A stretch of DNA of 53,444 nt from an uncultured Ruminococcus sp. (GCA_902785355.1 CACZYF010000006.1:1-53444), one strand, 5' to 3'; shown: positions 7,836 to 16,991, numbered from the stretch's first letter. The notes: generated from the sequence alone by a model not told the origin. A program made the numbers and translations.

Positions 7836-7929
7836 ATTTACGCACTTATTATAGTACGATATTTCTGTGAAGTCAAGAACTTAACAAATTCTTTACATTC
7901 ACCTTTGCTGCTTGGTTACAAACTTGCTA

Positions 7930-7958
7930 TTGAATCTTGATGATGTTTGTGATACAAT
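7930..7958 (+). promoter_or_regulatory. Promoter of the thyX operon
   Basis: TTGAAT (7930-7935) and TACAAT (7953-7958) are 17 bases apart, about 50 bases upstream of the thyX start codon. Confidence 0.62.
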
Positions 7959-8009
7959 ATATAAGATTAAAAAGAAAAGTCTGTGCTTTTGACATTTGGG
8001 AGGATTATT

Positions 8010-8819
8010 ATGGCTATTAAGGTTGAGCTGCTGGCTTATACGCCGATGCCGGAGCAGACCGTTGCAATGGCGGCGAAGCTGTGTTATTCGGCGACCGATA
8101 TCGACCACATCCGTGACGGTCTCGACGAGGAGAATACCGAGCGATTTTTGAATATGCTGACCGATCTGGGTCATGCCAGCCCCATCGAGCATGCGAACTT
8201 CACCTTCGGTATCGAGGGCATCTCCCGCGCATGTTCCCATCAGCTGGTGCGCCACCGTATCGCCTCCTATTCTCAGCAAAGCCAGCGCTACGTAGACGGC
8301 AACCGTTTCGAATATGTTACTCCGCCCGAAATTGCGAAGAACGAGAAAGCGAGCGGTATCTATAATGATCTGATCGATAAGATGAGCGAGGCTTACAGCG
8401 AGATTCGTGACGCACTCGCTGTAGGATATGTGAAGGAATATTCTACAGAAGAATTAAGTGGCACCGATGCCGAGATCCTCGCTCAGTTTAAGGAACAGGA
8501 TAAGGCGATGTATAATAAGTTCATCAAAAAGGCGAACGAGGACGCTCGCTTTATTCTGCCGAACGCCTGCACTACTAAGATCATCTGCACCTTCAACGCG
8601 CGTACGCTGAATCATTTCTTTGCCATACGCTGCTGCAACCGCGCTCAGTGGGAGATTCGCGAGGTGGCGCGTCAGATGCTGATGCTCTGTCGTGAAGCTG
8701 CGCCGATCATCTTCAAAAACTCCGGCCCCTCATGTCTGACGGGTCCATGCCCCGAAGGGAAGATGTCCTGCGGAAAAATGAAAGAAGTGAGAGAATTATA
8801 TGGCGCAAAATCACAGTAA
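8010..8819 (+). CDS. thyX: FAD-dependent thymidylate synthase
   Basis: ThyX makes dTMP from dUMP using methylene-tetrahydrofolate, FAD and NADPH. The diagnostic ThyX motif RHRIASYSQQSQR is at residues 81-93. The 269-residue frame is taken from the ATG at 8010, which has GGGAGG seven bases upstream; an in-frame start 27 bases further up lacks such a site. It is the first gene of a run in which the next gene makes dTDP from its product. The last 20 bases overlap tmk, so translation is probably coupled. No thyA is present in the window. Confidence 0.96.
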   Translation: MAIKVELLAYTPMPEQTVAMAAKLCYSATDIDHIRDGLDEENTERFLNMLTDLGHASPIEHANFTFGIEGISRACSHQLVRHRIASYSQQSQRYVDGNRFEYVTPPEIAKNEKASGIYNDLIDKMSEAYSEIRDALAVGYVKEYSTEELSGTDAEILAQFKEQDKAMYNKFIKKANEDARFILPNACTTKIICTFNARTLNHFFAIRCCNRAQWEIREVARQMLMLCREAAPIIFKNSGPSCLTGPCPEGKMSCGKMKEVRELYGAKSQ

Positions 8820-9480
8820 GCTGATCGTTATTGACGGTCTCGACGGTTCCGGTAAAGCGACTCAGACGAAGCTGCTTTGCGAGAGATTACAGCAGCAGGG
8901 ATACAAAGCGCGTACCGTCAGCTTCCCCGACTATGAGAGCGATTCCTCCGCCTTGGTAAAAATGTATCTGGCTGGAAAGCTCGGCACCAGTCCCGATGAT
9001 GTGAACGCCTATGCCGCGTCATCTTTTTATGCTGTCGATCGTGTGGTGTCTTATCTCAACGAGTGGGGGAAGGATTACGTTGCGTACGATTATATCATCG
9101 CCGACCGCTACACCACCTCGAACATCATTCACCAGATGGCGAAGGTTGCCGAAAATGAACGCGAGAGCTATACCGAATGGCTCTTTGACTACGAATATAA
9201 TCGCTTGGCGCTCCCTGCGCCCGATATGGTGTTCTTCCTTGACGTCGATCCCGACGTCAGCCAGAGATTGATGGCAGAACGATATAAGGGTGATGAAAGC
9301 AAGAAGGATATCCACGAGAGCAACATGGCTTATCTACTTCGTTGCCGTGAATCGGCTCTTTACGCAATTGAGAAGCTCGGCTGGCTCAGGATCTGCTGTT
9401 CCCGCAACGGCGAGATGCGTACCATCGAGGATATCAACGATGAGCTGATAGCGAAGATAAAGGAAGGTCAGGATGCTTGA
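8800..9480 (+). CDS. tmk: Thymidylate kinase
   Basis: Tmk phosphorylates dTMP to dTDP with ATP. The P-loop is GLDGSGKAT (about 13-21). The DR(Y)-type motif appears as IIADRYTTSN, and a LID-like region rich in charged residues follows FFLDVDPDVSQRLMAERYKG. The 226-residue length is slightly above the usual 205-215. It overlaps thyX by 20 bases and the following DUF2156 gene by 8 bases. Its position immediately after thyX supports the dTMP specificity over other nucleoside monophosphate kinases. Confidence 0.9.
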   Translation: MAQNHSKLIVIDGLDGSGKATQTKLLCERLQQQGYKARTVSFPDYESDSSALVKMYLAGKLGTSPDDVNAYAASSFYAVDRVVSYLNEWGKDYVAYDYIIADRYTTSNIIHQMAKVAENERESYTEWLFDYEYNRLALPAPDMVFFLDVDPDVSQRLMAERYKGDESKKDIHESNMAYLLRCRESALYAIEKLGWLRICCSRNGEMRTIEDINDELIAKIKEGQDA

Positions 9481-10342
9481 TTTCAGAACACCGACCCTAG
9501 CAGATAAGGAGATTATCGACAGCTTTGTCCGTGAGAGCGGACAGATCGGTTGTGACGTCAGCTTCGCAAATACCTTTTTATGGCGGCATAAATATCATAT
9601 CAAGATCGCTTTTGACGGTGACAGCTATTATAAATGCTACAGTATGAACGGTAATGTCAGCGGATATGCGCTGCCTATGACGCGCGGCGACCTTCGAACC
9701 GCCGTTGATAAAGTCCTCGCTGACGCGAAGGAACGCGGTATCAAGCCGTTGATTGGTCTGTTGAATGATACGAACGCTGAGAGACTGAGTCATCTTTACG
9801 CAGGGCAGGTCATGATTGAGAACGACAGGGATGCTGCCGATTATATCTATGAGCGTACTCACCTCGCAGAGCTTGCCGGCAAGAAATACCACGCAAAGCG
9901 CAATCATATTTCTCGCTTTTTGCGTACCTATGAGGATTATGAGATCAGGGAGCTTTGTGCGGATAACTTTTCCGACGCGATGCTGATCGCGGAGCGTTGG
10001 CAGCAGGGAGCCGAGGATACCGGCGAGCTGTCCATTATTCGTGAAGCGTTTGAGAATTTCGATGCGCTCGGGATGTTCGGACTGGCGCTCTATGTGGAGG
10101 GTGAACCTGCCGCGATGTGTATCGCCAGTGAACTCAATTGCTGTGTCTGTGATGTGAATTTCGAGAAGGCGCTCGATTTTGAAGGTGCTTATGCCGTGAT
10201 CAATAATGAATTTACTAAGCGTTTTGATCAATATACGCTGGTGAACAGAGAAGAGGATATGGGACTTGAGGGACTCCGTAAGGCAAAGCTCAGCTATCAT
10301 CCCGATATCCTGTATTCAAAAAGTATCGCAAGATTCAAATGA
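9473..10342 (+). CDS. DUF2156 / phosphatidylglycerol lysyltransferase C-terminal-like protein
   Basis: A soluble 289-residue protein of the GNAT-like LPG_synthase_C (DUF2156) family. Visible family features are an N-terminal block with CDVSFANTFLWRHKY, the central GKKYHAKRNHISRF (about 137-150) and the C-terminal LEGLRKAKLSYHPD block. In MprF this fold transfers lysine from tRNA to phosphatidylglycerol; the free-standing forms have no membrane part and their acceptor is unknown. It overlaps tmk by eight bases, with AAGG upstream of its ATG. Confidence 0.85.
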   Translation: MLDFRTPTLADKEIIDSFVRESGQIGCDVSFANTFLWRHKYHIKIAFDGDSYYKCYSMNGNVSGYALPMTRGDLRTAVDKVLADAKERGIKPLIGLLNDTNAERLSHLYAGQVMIENDRDAADYIYERTHLAELAGKKYHAKRNHISRFLRTYEDYEIRELCADNFSDAMLIAERWQQGAEDTGELSIIREAFENFDALGMFGLALYVEGEPAAMCIASELNCCVCDVNFEKALDFEGAYAVINNEFTKRFDQYTLVNREEDMGLEGLRKAKLSYHPDILYSKSIARFK

Positions 10343-10375
10343 TTATGTTTCAACATTCTGATTTGGAGGTTGTTT

Positions 10376-10915
10376 ATGTTTTATTGTTTTTTAGCCGACG
10401 GCTTTGAAGAGATCGAAGCTCTGGCAACTATCGATATTCTGCGTCGTGCCGATATTCCCGTTACTACGGTCGGCGTCGGAGGTGACATGATCCGCGGTAC
10501 CCATGATATCAAGGTGCAGGCGGATATGCATATCGATGATTTTGAGATCGACGAGAATATCACCGGTGTGATCTTGCCCGGCGGTATGCCCGGCGTGAAG
10601 AACCTGTATGCTGAAGAACGCGTCAGGGATGCTGTATCTTTCTGTATATCCCGCAATCTGTATGTCTGCGCCATTTGCGCTGCGCCCTCTATTCTCGGAC
10701 GTATGGGCGTACTGATGGACAAGCGTGCCACCTGTTATCCCGGCTTTGAGGATGAGCTGCTCAGCGCGAAGGTCAGCGCCGATAAAGTTGTTGTCGATGG
10801 TAAGATCATTACAGCGAAAGGCGCGGGTGTTGCGCTCGACTTTGGTTTTAAGATTGTCGAACAACTCGAGGGAGAGGTCAAGGCGGAGCGTATCGCCGCC
10901 TCAATGCAGTGCTGA
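10376..10915 (+). CDS. DJ-1/PfpI family protein (YajL-like)
   Basis: A 179-residue DJ-1-superfamily protein. The reactive Cys is at about residue 101 in VCAICAAPSILG, the nucleophile elbow of this fold, and the conserved Glu is in FEEIEA (about 11-15). The glycine-rich ILPGGMPGVKNL and the closing ITAKGAGVALDFG are typical of the YajL/ThiJ branch, whose members have been linked to protein and nucleotide deglycation or chaperone activity; this is debated. The ATG at 10376 has GGAGG six bases upstream and is preferred to a TTG two codons earlier. Its TGA overlaps the next start. Confidence 0.9.
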   Translation: MFYCFLADGFEEIEALATIDILRRADIPVTTVGVGGDMIRGTHDIKVQADMHIDDFEIDENITGVILPGGMPGVKNLYAEERVRDAVSFCISRNLYVCAICAAPSILGRMGVLMDKRATCYPGFEDELLSAKVSADKVVVDGKIITAKGAGVALDFGFKIVEQLEGEVKAERIAASMQC

Positions 10916-11502
10916 TGAATCTGTCTAATCCCGCCTCTCTTGATAAGGCATATCTGCGCGATTTTTATCTTGAAAAGCGAAAAAAGCTTGCAGCAGATTT
11001 TGATTGTAAAACGGCGCTGGATGACGAGATACAAACCCGTCTGATTATCAGCTCCGCATATCGTATTGCCGATACGGTGCTTGTCTATATGGCGCGTCCG
11101 TTTGAGATTTCGACCTCGATGATTATTTATGCCGCCTTAGCGAATAATAAGACTGTCGGTTTGCCTGTTTGTCTAGATGATCGCCGTATGATATTTCGTA
11201 AGATCACCTCGGTTGCCGAACTGCGTCCCGGACGTTTCGGAATTCTCGAACCGCCCCAAAACAGCGAGGAGATCGTCCCCGACAGGCATACGCTCTGCGT
11301 TTGTCCCAGTTTATGTTGCGACATGACCGGCGTTCGTCTTGGCTTCGGCGGAGGATACTACGACCGTTTTCTCACGGATTTTATCGGCGTAAAGGTCGCG
11401 CTGTGCTACGGCGACAGCGTTCTGCCCGTGATCGAAAGCGATGACTATGATATTCCGATGAATGCTGTTGTGACCGACAGCTTCATCAGAACGATATGCT
11501 GA
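10915..11502 (+). CDS. fau: 5-formyltetrahydrofolate cyclo-ligase
   Basis: This enzyme uses ATP to turn 5-formyl-THF into 5,10-methenyl-THF, returning folate to the one-carbon pool that ThyX in the same operon draws on. The signature GVRLGFGGGYYDRFL (about 139-153) is present, as is the N-terminal basic RKKLA region. The 195-residue length is normal. The ATG at 10915 overlaps the preceding TGA as TGATG, so translation is probably coupled. Confidence 0.92.
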   Translation: MNLSNPASLDKAYLRDFYLEKRKKLAADFDCKTALDDEIQTRLIISSAYRIADTVLVYMARPFEISTSMIIYAALANNKTVGLPVCLDDRRMIFRKITSVAELRPGRFGILEPPQNSEEIVPDRHTLCVCPSLCCDMTGVRLGFGGGYYDRFLTDFIGVKVALCYGDSVLPVIESDDYDIPMNAVVTDSFIRTIC

Positions 11503-11546
11503 TACCGGGCTGACGCCTGCTGTCAGTAAGATTAAGGAGTAATAAT

Positions 11547-13088
11547 ATGAGTGATACTTCACGCAACCGGATACCCGAGGATTCTATCGAGGCGACCCGC
11601 CGTAAGAAGATGGAAGAGTTCAGGCGTTCTGTCGATATGAACGCGATCCGCGGTGAATATGATGGGAGAAAAGCTGAACAGCCTGTTTCTGAGCCTGTTC
11701 ATGGACAGCCTGTAGAAGAACTCAGACAGCCTGCCGAAGAAAACCTGCAGCCTGTTGAGGAGCGTTCCCAGCGTCGCCGCAAACGCAATATGGAGATCAA
11801 TTCCTATTCTGACGACGATACCAAGAAGCGTATTGAACGCGATTCTAAAAAGGCCCTTAAACAGCAGAAGAAGGAAGAAAAGAAGATTGAGAAGACAAAG
11901 GCGAAGCGCAATCGCCGTATTTTCAAGATCGTTTGGATCGCTATGATCGCGATTGTAGCGATCGTTCTGTCTCAGTTTCTGCTTGTCGGTGTAAACGATC
12001 TGCTCGGTATTTCCCGCGAGGAGAACGCAACCAAGGTGAATGTCAGCATCCCCGAGAATCCCACGCTGGATATCATCGCCGATACCCTGTACAAGTCCCG
12101 CGTCATCAAGCAGCCTGCCTTCTTTAAGCTCTATGCGCGCTTTACCTCCTCGGAGTCGGATTTCCGTCAGGGTGAATTTGAGATCTCTACCGATAAGGAC
12201 TATGAGGCGATCATTAACTTCCTGCAGAGTAACGTCAACCGTACCGATATCGTTAAGGTACAGATCACCGAGGGTATGAATATCCAGGAGATCGCTCAGA
12301 CCCTTACTGAGAAAAAGGTTTTGAATAATATCAATGAATTCTATGATTTGTGTAACAGCACCTACTTTGATGAGGATTTCGAATTCCTGCAGAGCATCAA
12401 GAATTCAGATAAGCGCTATTACAAGCTCGAAGGCTATCTTTTCCCCGATACCTACGACTTCTATGTCGGTGAAAATCCCAAATCCGTTATCAGTAAGTTC
12501 CTCAACAACTACGATAATAAGGTTGAGTTACATAAGGAGAAGTATTTCAGCAATTCCAAGCGTTCCACGCTTGCGGAGGAAGCGGCGGCGACAGGCTACA
12601 CGACCGACGAGATCCTTACGATTGCTTCGATCATTCAGGCTGAGGCGGCTTCCCGTGACGACATGTATTACATTTCGTCTATCATCCATAACCGTCTGAA
12701 ATACGGTGCGTCCCAGGGCGTCGGAAAACTAAACTGCGACTGTACCGTGTATTATCCCTACCGTAATCAGGAGAACATTCCCGAGACTGAGCGCGCGACC
12801 TTCCACTCCACCTATAATACAAACGACTTTGAGGGCCTGCCGGCAGGTCCGATCTGCAATCCGGGAGCAGAGGCGATCAAGGCGGCGATTCGTCCCTATG
12901 AGAGTGATTTCCTCTTCTTCTGTCACGACACGCCGGAGAATGGTTCGATTCCGTACTACGCGACCACCAACTCTGAGCACGAAGCTAATCTCGCTGTTAT
13001 CGAGGCGAATAAGAACAGTAACCTTGCGGCTAATCAGGATACCTCCGGCACCTACACCGGCGAGAATGTTGACTCCGATTATGAATAA
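11547..13088 (+). CDS. mltG: Endolytic murein transglycosylase
   Basis: MltG cuts nascent glycan strands at the outer face of the membrane and so sets their length. The protein has 513 residues. Residues 1-125 form a long charged cytoplasmic region with QPVEE-like low-complexity repeats (about 45-73) and a Lys-rich stretch. One membrane helix lies at about 126-148, and the YceG domain follows. The catalytic Glu is about 366 in ASIIQAEAASRDD, and the family motif EGYLFPDTY is at 295-303. The N-terminal extension is longer than in E. coli MltG. AAGGAG precedes the ATG. The stop overlaps the start of the U32 gene by eight bases. Confidence 0.94.
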   Translation: MSDTSRNRIPEDSIEATRRKKMEEFRRSVDMNAIRGEYDGRKAEQPVSEPVHGQPVEELRQPAEENLQPVEERSQRRRKRNMEINSYSDDDTKKRIERDSKKALKQQKKEEKKIEKTKAKRNRRIFKIVWIAMIAIVAIVLSQFLLVGVNDLLGISREENATKVNVSIPENPTLDIIADTLYKSRVIKQPAFFKLYARFTSSESDFRQGEFEISTDKDYEAIINFLQSNVNRTDIVKVQITEGMNIQEIAQTLTEKKVLNNINEFYDLCNSTYFDEDFEFLQSIKNSDKRYYKLEGYLFPDTYDFYVGENPKSVISKFLNNYDNKVELHKEKYFSNSKRSTLAEEAAATGYTTDEILTIASIIQAEAASRDDMYYISSIIHNRLKYGASQGVGKLNCDCTVYYPYRNQENIPETERATFHSTYNTNDFEGLPAGPICNPGAEAIKAAIRPYESDFLFFCHDTPENGSIPYYATTNSEHEANLAVIEANKNSNLAANQDTSGTYTGENVDSDYE

Positions 13089-14307
13089 ACCCGAGGTACT
13101 GTCGCCCGCGGGCGATATGGAGAGCTTTGATACTGCTCTGAGATTCGGCGCCGACGCGGTATATCTTGCCGGCAAAAGCTTCGGTATGCGTACCGCTTCC
13201 AAAAATTTTTCTAATGAAGAATTAAAGATTGCATGTGAAAAGGCACACGCCTTGCATAAGAAGGTCTATCTTACCACCAACACTCTCCCGCGTAATGCCG
13301 ATATCCCTTCAATCCCCGATTTTCTGAGTGAAGCAGAAAGATGCGGTGTGGATGCCTTCATCATAGCAGATCTCGGTGTTTTCGAGATGGCGAAGCGATA
13401 TGCTCCCTCTGTAGAGCGCCATATTTCCACCCAGGGCGGAGTAATGAACTACGAGAGCGCTGTAGCTTGGTATAATATGGGTGCAAAGCGTGTGGTGCTT
13501 GCGCGTGAGATGCGGCTCGATGAGATCGCCGAGCTGAGAGCGAAGATCCCCGATGAGCTTGAGATCGAGTGTTTTGTTCACGGTGCGATGTGTGTGTCCT
13601 TTTCCGGACGCTGTCTGATCTCTTCCTTCATGACGGGACGTGACGCGAACCGCGGCGACTGTGCTCAGCCTTGCCGCTGGAAGTATCACCTGATGGAGGA
13701 GAGCAGGGAAGGGCAGTTCTTTCCGATTGAGGAGACCGAGAAAGGTACCTATCTCTACAACTCCCGCGATCTTTGTATGATCGAGCATATCCCCGAGTTG
13801 ATTAAAGCGGGGGTTAGCAGCTTGAAGATCGAGGGCAGAGCCAAGACTTACTATTACACCGGTGTGACCACAAACGCTTACCGTCATGCGGTCGATGAAT
13901 ACTTTGATCATCTCGATGATCCCGATTATCACGTCAGCCCGTGGATTGTCGAGGAACTTGAGAAGATCAGCCATCGCGCCTATTCGACAGGTTTTTTCTT
14001 TGGTGGCGAGCCGGGTCAGGAAACCGTTAACGGCGGTTATATTCGCCGTTATAATGCGGTCGCTGTCTGTGTGGAGGGCAGTAATGACAGTAACGTTGCT
14101 GTCGTGACTCAGCGCAACAAGTTTTTGGTCGGCGATACGCTTGATATTCTTCCGCCTGACGGTTTTTCTTATGAGGTGAAATGCCTTAGGCTGATGAATA
14201 CAGACGGCGAGGATGTACCTTCTGCGCCGCATCCGATGCAGAGGCTGTTTATGACGACCGACCGCCCTATCCCGCAGGGTTCTGTCATTCGCAAAAAGAA
14301 TATATGA
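13081..14307 (+). CDS. Peptidase U32 family protein, probable tRNA hydroxylation protein TrhP
   Basis: A 408-residue U32-family protein beginning NKPEVLSPAGDMESF. The U32 signature is clear in ECFVHGAMCVSFSGRCLIS (about 162-180), followed by GDCAQPCR with further Cys residues that in this group may bind an iron-sulfur cluster. In B. subtilis the gene cluster after mltG encodes YrrN and YrrO, the TrhP proteins that make 5-hydroxyuridine at tRNA position 34; this context supports the same role here, although only one copy is present. The ATG at 13081 overlaps the mltG stop. Upstream codons in the same frame lie inside mltG and are not taken. Confidence 0.82.
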   Translation: MNKPEVLSPAGDMESFDTALRFGADAVYLAGKSFGMRTASKNFSNEELKIACEKAHALHKKVYLTTNTLPRNADIPSIPDFLSEAERCGVDAFIIADLGVFEMAKRYAPSVERHISTQGGVMNYESAVAWYNMGAKRVVLAREMRLDEIAELRAKIPDELEIECFVHGAMCVSFSGRCLISSFMTGRDANRGDCAQPCRWKYHLMEESREGQFFPIEETEKGTYLYNSRDLCMIEHIPELIKAGVSSLKIEGRAKTYYYTGVTTNAYRHAVDEYFDHLDDPDYHVSPWIVEELEKISHRAYSTGFFFGGEPGQETVNGGYIRRYNAVAVCVEGSNDSNVAVVTQRNKFLVGDTLDILPPDGFSYEVKCLRLMNTDGEDVPSAPHPMQRLFMTTDRPIPQGSVIRKKNI

Positions 14308-14317
14308 CTATGTTTAT

Positions 14318-14355
14318 TATCCGCTTACGGTACAGCCGCAGGCGGATATTTTTGT
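14318..14355 (+). terminator. Terminator of the thyX-to-U32 gene run
   Basis: TATCCGC (14318-14324) pairs with GCGGATA (14342-14348), with a short inner CGG/CCG stem, and is followed by TTTTTGTTT. Confidence 0.75.
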
Positions 14356-14383
14356 TTACATCGTGGATATTATGTGCTATACT
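14355..14383 (+). promoter_or_regulatory. Promoter of the nusB operon
   Basis: TTTACA (14355-14360) and TATACT (14378-14383) stand 17 bases apart, about 35 bases upstream of nusB and directly after the preceding terminator. Confidence 0.72.
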
Positions 14384-14418
14384 TAATATGTATAAATCTG
14401 TAAAAGCGAGGGATATTA

Positions 14419-14853
14419 ATGTGTCAGAATGATATCAACCCCGAAAATCCAAAGAAGCTATCGCGTTACAAGATTCGTGAACAGGCGTTCTTCCTGTGCT
14501 TTGAGTCGCTGTTTTCCGATACCGATATCGATGAGCTTGCCGATAATGCCGGTGACGCGCGTGATGAGATCCTCAGCGATATCGCCGTAGAGCGCGCCCG
14601 CGGAACGATGGCGAATAATGTGACCATCGATGAGAGAATCAGTGCGAATCTGAAAGAAGGATGGAAGATCACACGTATCTCGAAGGTATCGTTAGCACTT
14701 CTGCGTCTTGCGATATATGAGATGTTATATGAGAAGGATATCCCCGTTTCCGTATCGATCAACGAGGCGGTCGAGCTATCCAAGAAATATACCACCGAGG
14801 ATGACGCCGCCTTTGTCAACGGCGTGCTCGGTGCGGTGGCGAAGACTCTATGA
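14419..14853 (+). CDS. nusB: Transcription antitermination factor NusB
   Basis: NusB binds boxA RNA together with NusE (S10) and supports antitermination in rRNA operons. The all-alpha family pattern is visible: the opening SRYKIREQAFFLCFES, the central WKITRISKVSLALLRLAIYEM (quoted in part as 81-100) and the closing VSINEAVELSKKY and FVNGVLGAV. The length of 144 residues is normal. GAGGG precedes the ATG. It overlaps the next gene by four bases (ATGA). Confidence 0.94.
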   Translation: MCQNDINPENPKKLSRYKIREQAFFLCFESLFSDTDIDELADNAGDARDEILSDIAVERARGTMANNVTIDERISANLKEGWKITRISKVSLALLRLAIYEMLYEKDIPVSVSINEAVELSKKYTTEDDAAFVNGVLGAVAKTL

Positions 14854-15785
14854 GTGCATATCTGGGCATCGACACCAGCAATTATACGACATCCGTCTGT
14901 TTGTATGACAGTGAGAGCGGCAAGGTCATCAGCCGACGTAAGCTTCTGCCTGTTCGTGACGGTGAGCTCGGACTTCGGCAGAGTGACGCGGTCTTTCACC
15001 ATGTACAGCAGCTTTCCGAGCTGTTTGATTCCGCTTTTGACGGCTTTAAGGCTCAGATAAATGCGATCGGCGTCTCTTATGCGCCTCGTACCGCCGAGGG
15101 CTCGTATATGCCGTGCTTTACTGTCGGTCTGATGGTCGCAAAGGTACTGCAAAGTGTGTTGAAGGTTCCGCTGTATGAATTCTCGCATCAGCAGGGACAT
15201 ATCGCCGCGGCTTTATACAGTATTGATCGACTTGATCTGTTACATGAGAAGCATATCGCGTTCCATGTCAGCGGCGGTACAACAGAAGCGCTGTTGGTCA
15301 ACGGTGCAGATGGCTTTGTAACTACCGATATCGTTGCGAAGACCCTCGACTTGAATGCCGGTCAGCTGATCGACCGTATCGGCGTTATGCTCGGACTGCA
15401 TTTCCCGTGCGGTGCTGAGCTTGAGCGGCTTGCGCTTTCCTGCGAGGAAAAGATCAAGGTCAGACCTACCTTAAAGGGGATGGACTGTTGTCTCAGCGGC
15501 GGTCAGAATATTGCCGAAAAGTATCTAAAGGAAGGCAGAAGCCCTGCATATCTCGCGCGCTTTGCGATGGAATATGCCGCTTCAGCGATCGTAGGAATGA
15601 GCGAACGTATCAGGGAAACCTACGGCGATCTGCCGTTCGTTTATGCGGGCGGCGTTATGTCTGACTCGATCATAAGGGAAGAATTGTGCAGCCGCTTCGA
15701 CTGCTTATTCGCAAAACCTGAATTTTCATGCGATAACGCTGCCGGTACAGCGGTACTCGCGTATATAAAGGATAATGAATCATGA
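14850..15785 (+). CDS. TsaD/Kae1-like (peptidase M22 family) paralogue
   Basis: A 311-residue ASKHA-fold protein related to TsaD, the enzyme for threonylcarbamoyl-adenosine in tRNA. It opens with GIDTSNYTTSV where TsaD has a GIETSCDET-like sequence. It keeps the metal-binding HxxxH as H113-QQG-H117, and has the phosphate-binding VSGGTTE and LSGGQN loops. It is shorter and more divergent than true TsaD, and clostridial genomes often carry such a second copy between nusB and xseA. The role is unknown, and it should not be taken as the t6A enzyme without finding the genuine tsaD elsewhere. It overlaps both neighbours by four bases. Confidence 0.75.
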   Translation: MSAYLGIDTSNYTTSVCLYDSESGKVISRRKLLPVRDGELGLRQSDAVFHHVQQLSELFDSAFDGFKAQINAIGVSYAPRTAEGSYMPCFTVGLMVAKVLQSVLKVPLYEFSHQQGHIAAALYSIDRLDLLHEKHIAFHVSGGTTEALLVNGADGFVTTDIVAKTLDLNAGQLIDRIGVMLGLHFPCGAELERLALSCEEKIKVRPTLKGMDCCLSGGQNIAEKYLKEGRSPAYLARFAMEYAASAIVGMSERIRETYGDLPFVYAGGVMSDSIIREELCSRFDCLFAKPEFSCDNAAGTAVLAYIKDNES

Positions 15786-16975
15786 TGACTCCCAAGGTCT
15801 ATACCGTAACACAACTCAACGCGCGTGTCGGAGCGCTTATTGCCTCCGATCCGGAATTGCAGATTGTTTTCATCGAGGGCGAGCTTTCCAATGTTCATAT
15901 GAATCTCAAAAGCGGTCATTTGTACTTCTCGCTGAAGGATAAGGACAGTGTGATACGCGCGGTAATGTTTTCTTGGGCAGTGCGTAATTTGCGATTTAAG
16001 CCCGAGGACGGTATGAAGGTCATCATGCGTGCTCAGGTGACTGTTTATGAAGCGGGCGGTCAGTACCAGCTTCGCGTTGAAGATATGCAGCCCGACGGCG
16101 TCGGAGTCCTGGCCATGCAGCTTGAACAGCTTAAAAAGAAGCTTGGCGCTCAGGGACTATTTGATCCCGAACACAAGAAGCCGATCCCTGCGATCCCTGA
16201 GACCGTCGGCGTTATCACCTCTCCGACCGGTGCGGCGTTACGCGATATTATGGATATCATCGGACGACGCTTTCCGAGCGTTGAGATTATACTCGCGCCT
16301 GTTCTTGTTCAGGGTGACGGCGCTCCCGAACAGCTGATCCGTGCGGTCAAGATGTTCTCAGAGCATCATGCCGCCGATGTTCTGATTATCGGTCGCGGCG
16401 GCGGCTCGATGGAGGATCTGTGGGCATTTAATGATGAAGGGCTTGCCAGAGCGATCTATGACTGCCCGATCCCCGTGATCTCTGCTGTCGGTCATGAGAC
16501 CGATACGACTATTTGTGACTTCGTCAGCGACCTACGTGCACCGACCCCTTCTGCTGCTGCCGAACTTGCTGTTCCGAACCGAGTTGATCTGTATGCGAAT
16601 TTGATTTCGATGTATCGCCGCGGTATTAACGCTTTTAACACAAAGAACGACAGCCTGAATCAACAAGTCGATCAGATTTCTCGTCTGATCTCGGCTCATT
16701 CACCGATGCCTGTCGTTGAAAATCACTTACAGCTGCTTAATCAGTTTTCGTTTCGTGCCAAGAAAGCGACGGAAGGTGCCTTGCAACGCTCGTCCGCATT
16801 AGCTCAGGAACTGTTCTCCAAGGTTGAAGCTCTCAACCCTGTAGCGGTATTGAACCGCGGATTTGCATATGTAAAGAGGGAAGAGATTCAGATATGCTCT
16901 TCCGAAATGTTAAAGAAGGGCGATGTTATCGACATCATCTTCAAGGACGGCTCAGTCAAAGCCAAAATCCAATAA
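15782..16975 (+). CDS. xseA: Exodeoxyribonuclease VII large subunit
   Basis: XseA is the catalytic subunit of exonuclease VII, which degrades single-stranded DNA from either end. The N-terminal OB fold (about 5-100) shows GELSNVHMNLKSGHLYFSLKD. The catalytic domain contains GVITSPTGAALRDI, IIGRGGGSMEDLWAFN and the VGHETDTTICDFVSD motif. A coiled region (about 275-360) precedes the C terminus. The length of 397 residues is normal for Firmicutes. The start overlaps the upstream stop by four bases. No xseB for the small subunit follows: dnaE begins 17 bases later. Confidence 0.95.
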   Translation: MMTPKVYTVTQLNARVGALIASDPELQIVFIEGELSNVHMNLKSGHLYFSLKDKDSVIRAVMFSWAVRNLRFKPEDGMKVIMRAQVTVYEAGGQYQLRVEDMQPDGVGVLAMQLEQLKKKLGAQGLFDPEHKKPIPAIPETVGVITSPTGAALRDIMDIIGRRFPSVEIILAPVLVQGDGAPEQLIRAVKMFSEHHAADVLIIGRGGGSMEDLWAFNDEGLARAIYDCPIPVISAVGHETDTTICDFVSDLRAPTPSAAAELAVPNRVDLYANLISMYRRGINAFNTKNDSLNQQVDQISRLISAHSPMPVVENHLQLLNQFSFRAKKATEGALQRSSALAQELFSKVEALNPVAVLNRGFAYVKREEIQICSSEMLKKGDVIDIIFKDGSVKAKIQ

Positions 16976-16991
16976 TAAGGAATAATATACC

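Noticed and set aside
12829-13080. N-terminal extension of the U32 gene by 84 codons
   Set aside because: The extension lies inside mltG in another frame, is Arg/Ser-rich without homology, and the ATG at 13081 gives the normal family start.
13309-14232. A 307-codon minus-strand open frame
   Set aside because: It is the complement of the U32/TrhP-like gene, which has the family signature; no start signal was seen for the minus frame.
14850-15785. Calling this gene tsaD
   Set aside because: The substrate loops and opening motif differ from true TsaD and the protein is short; clostridia often carry this second paralogue.
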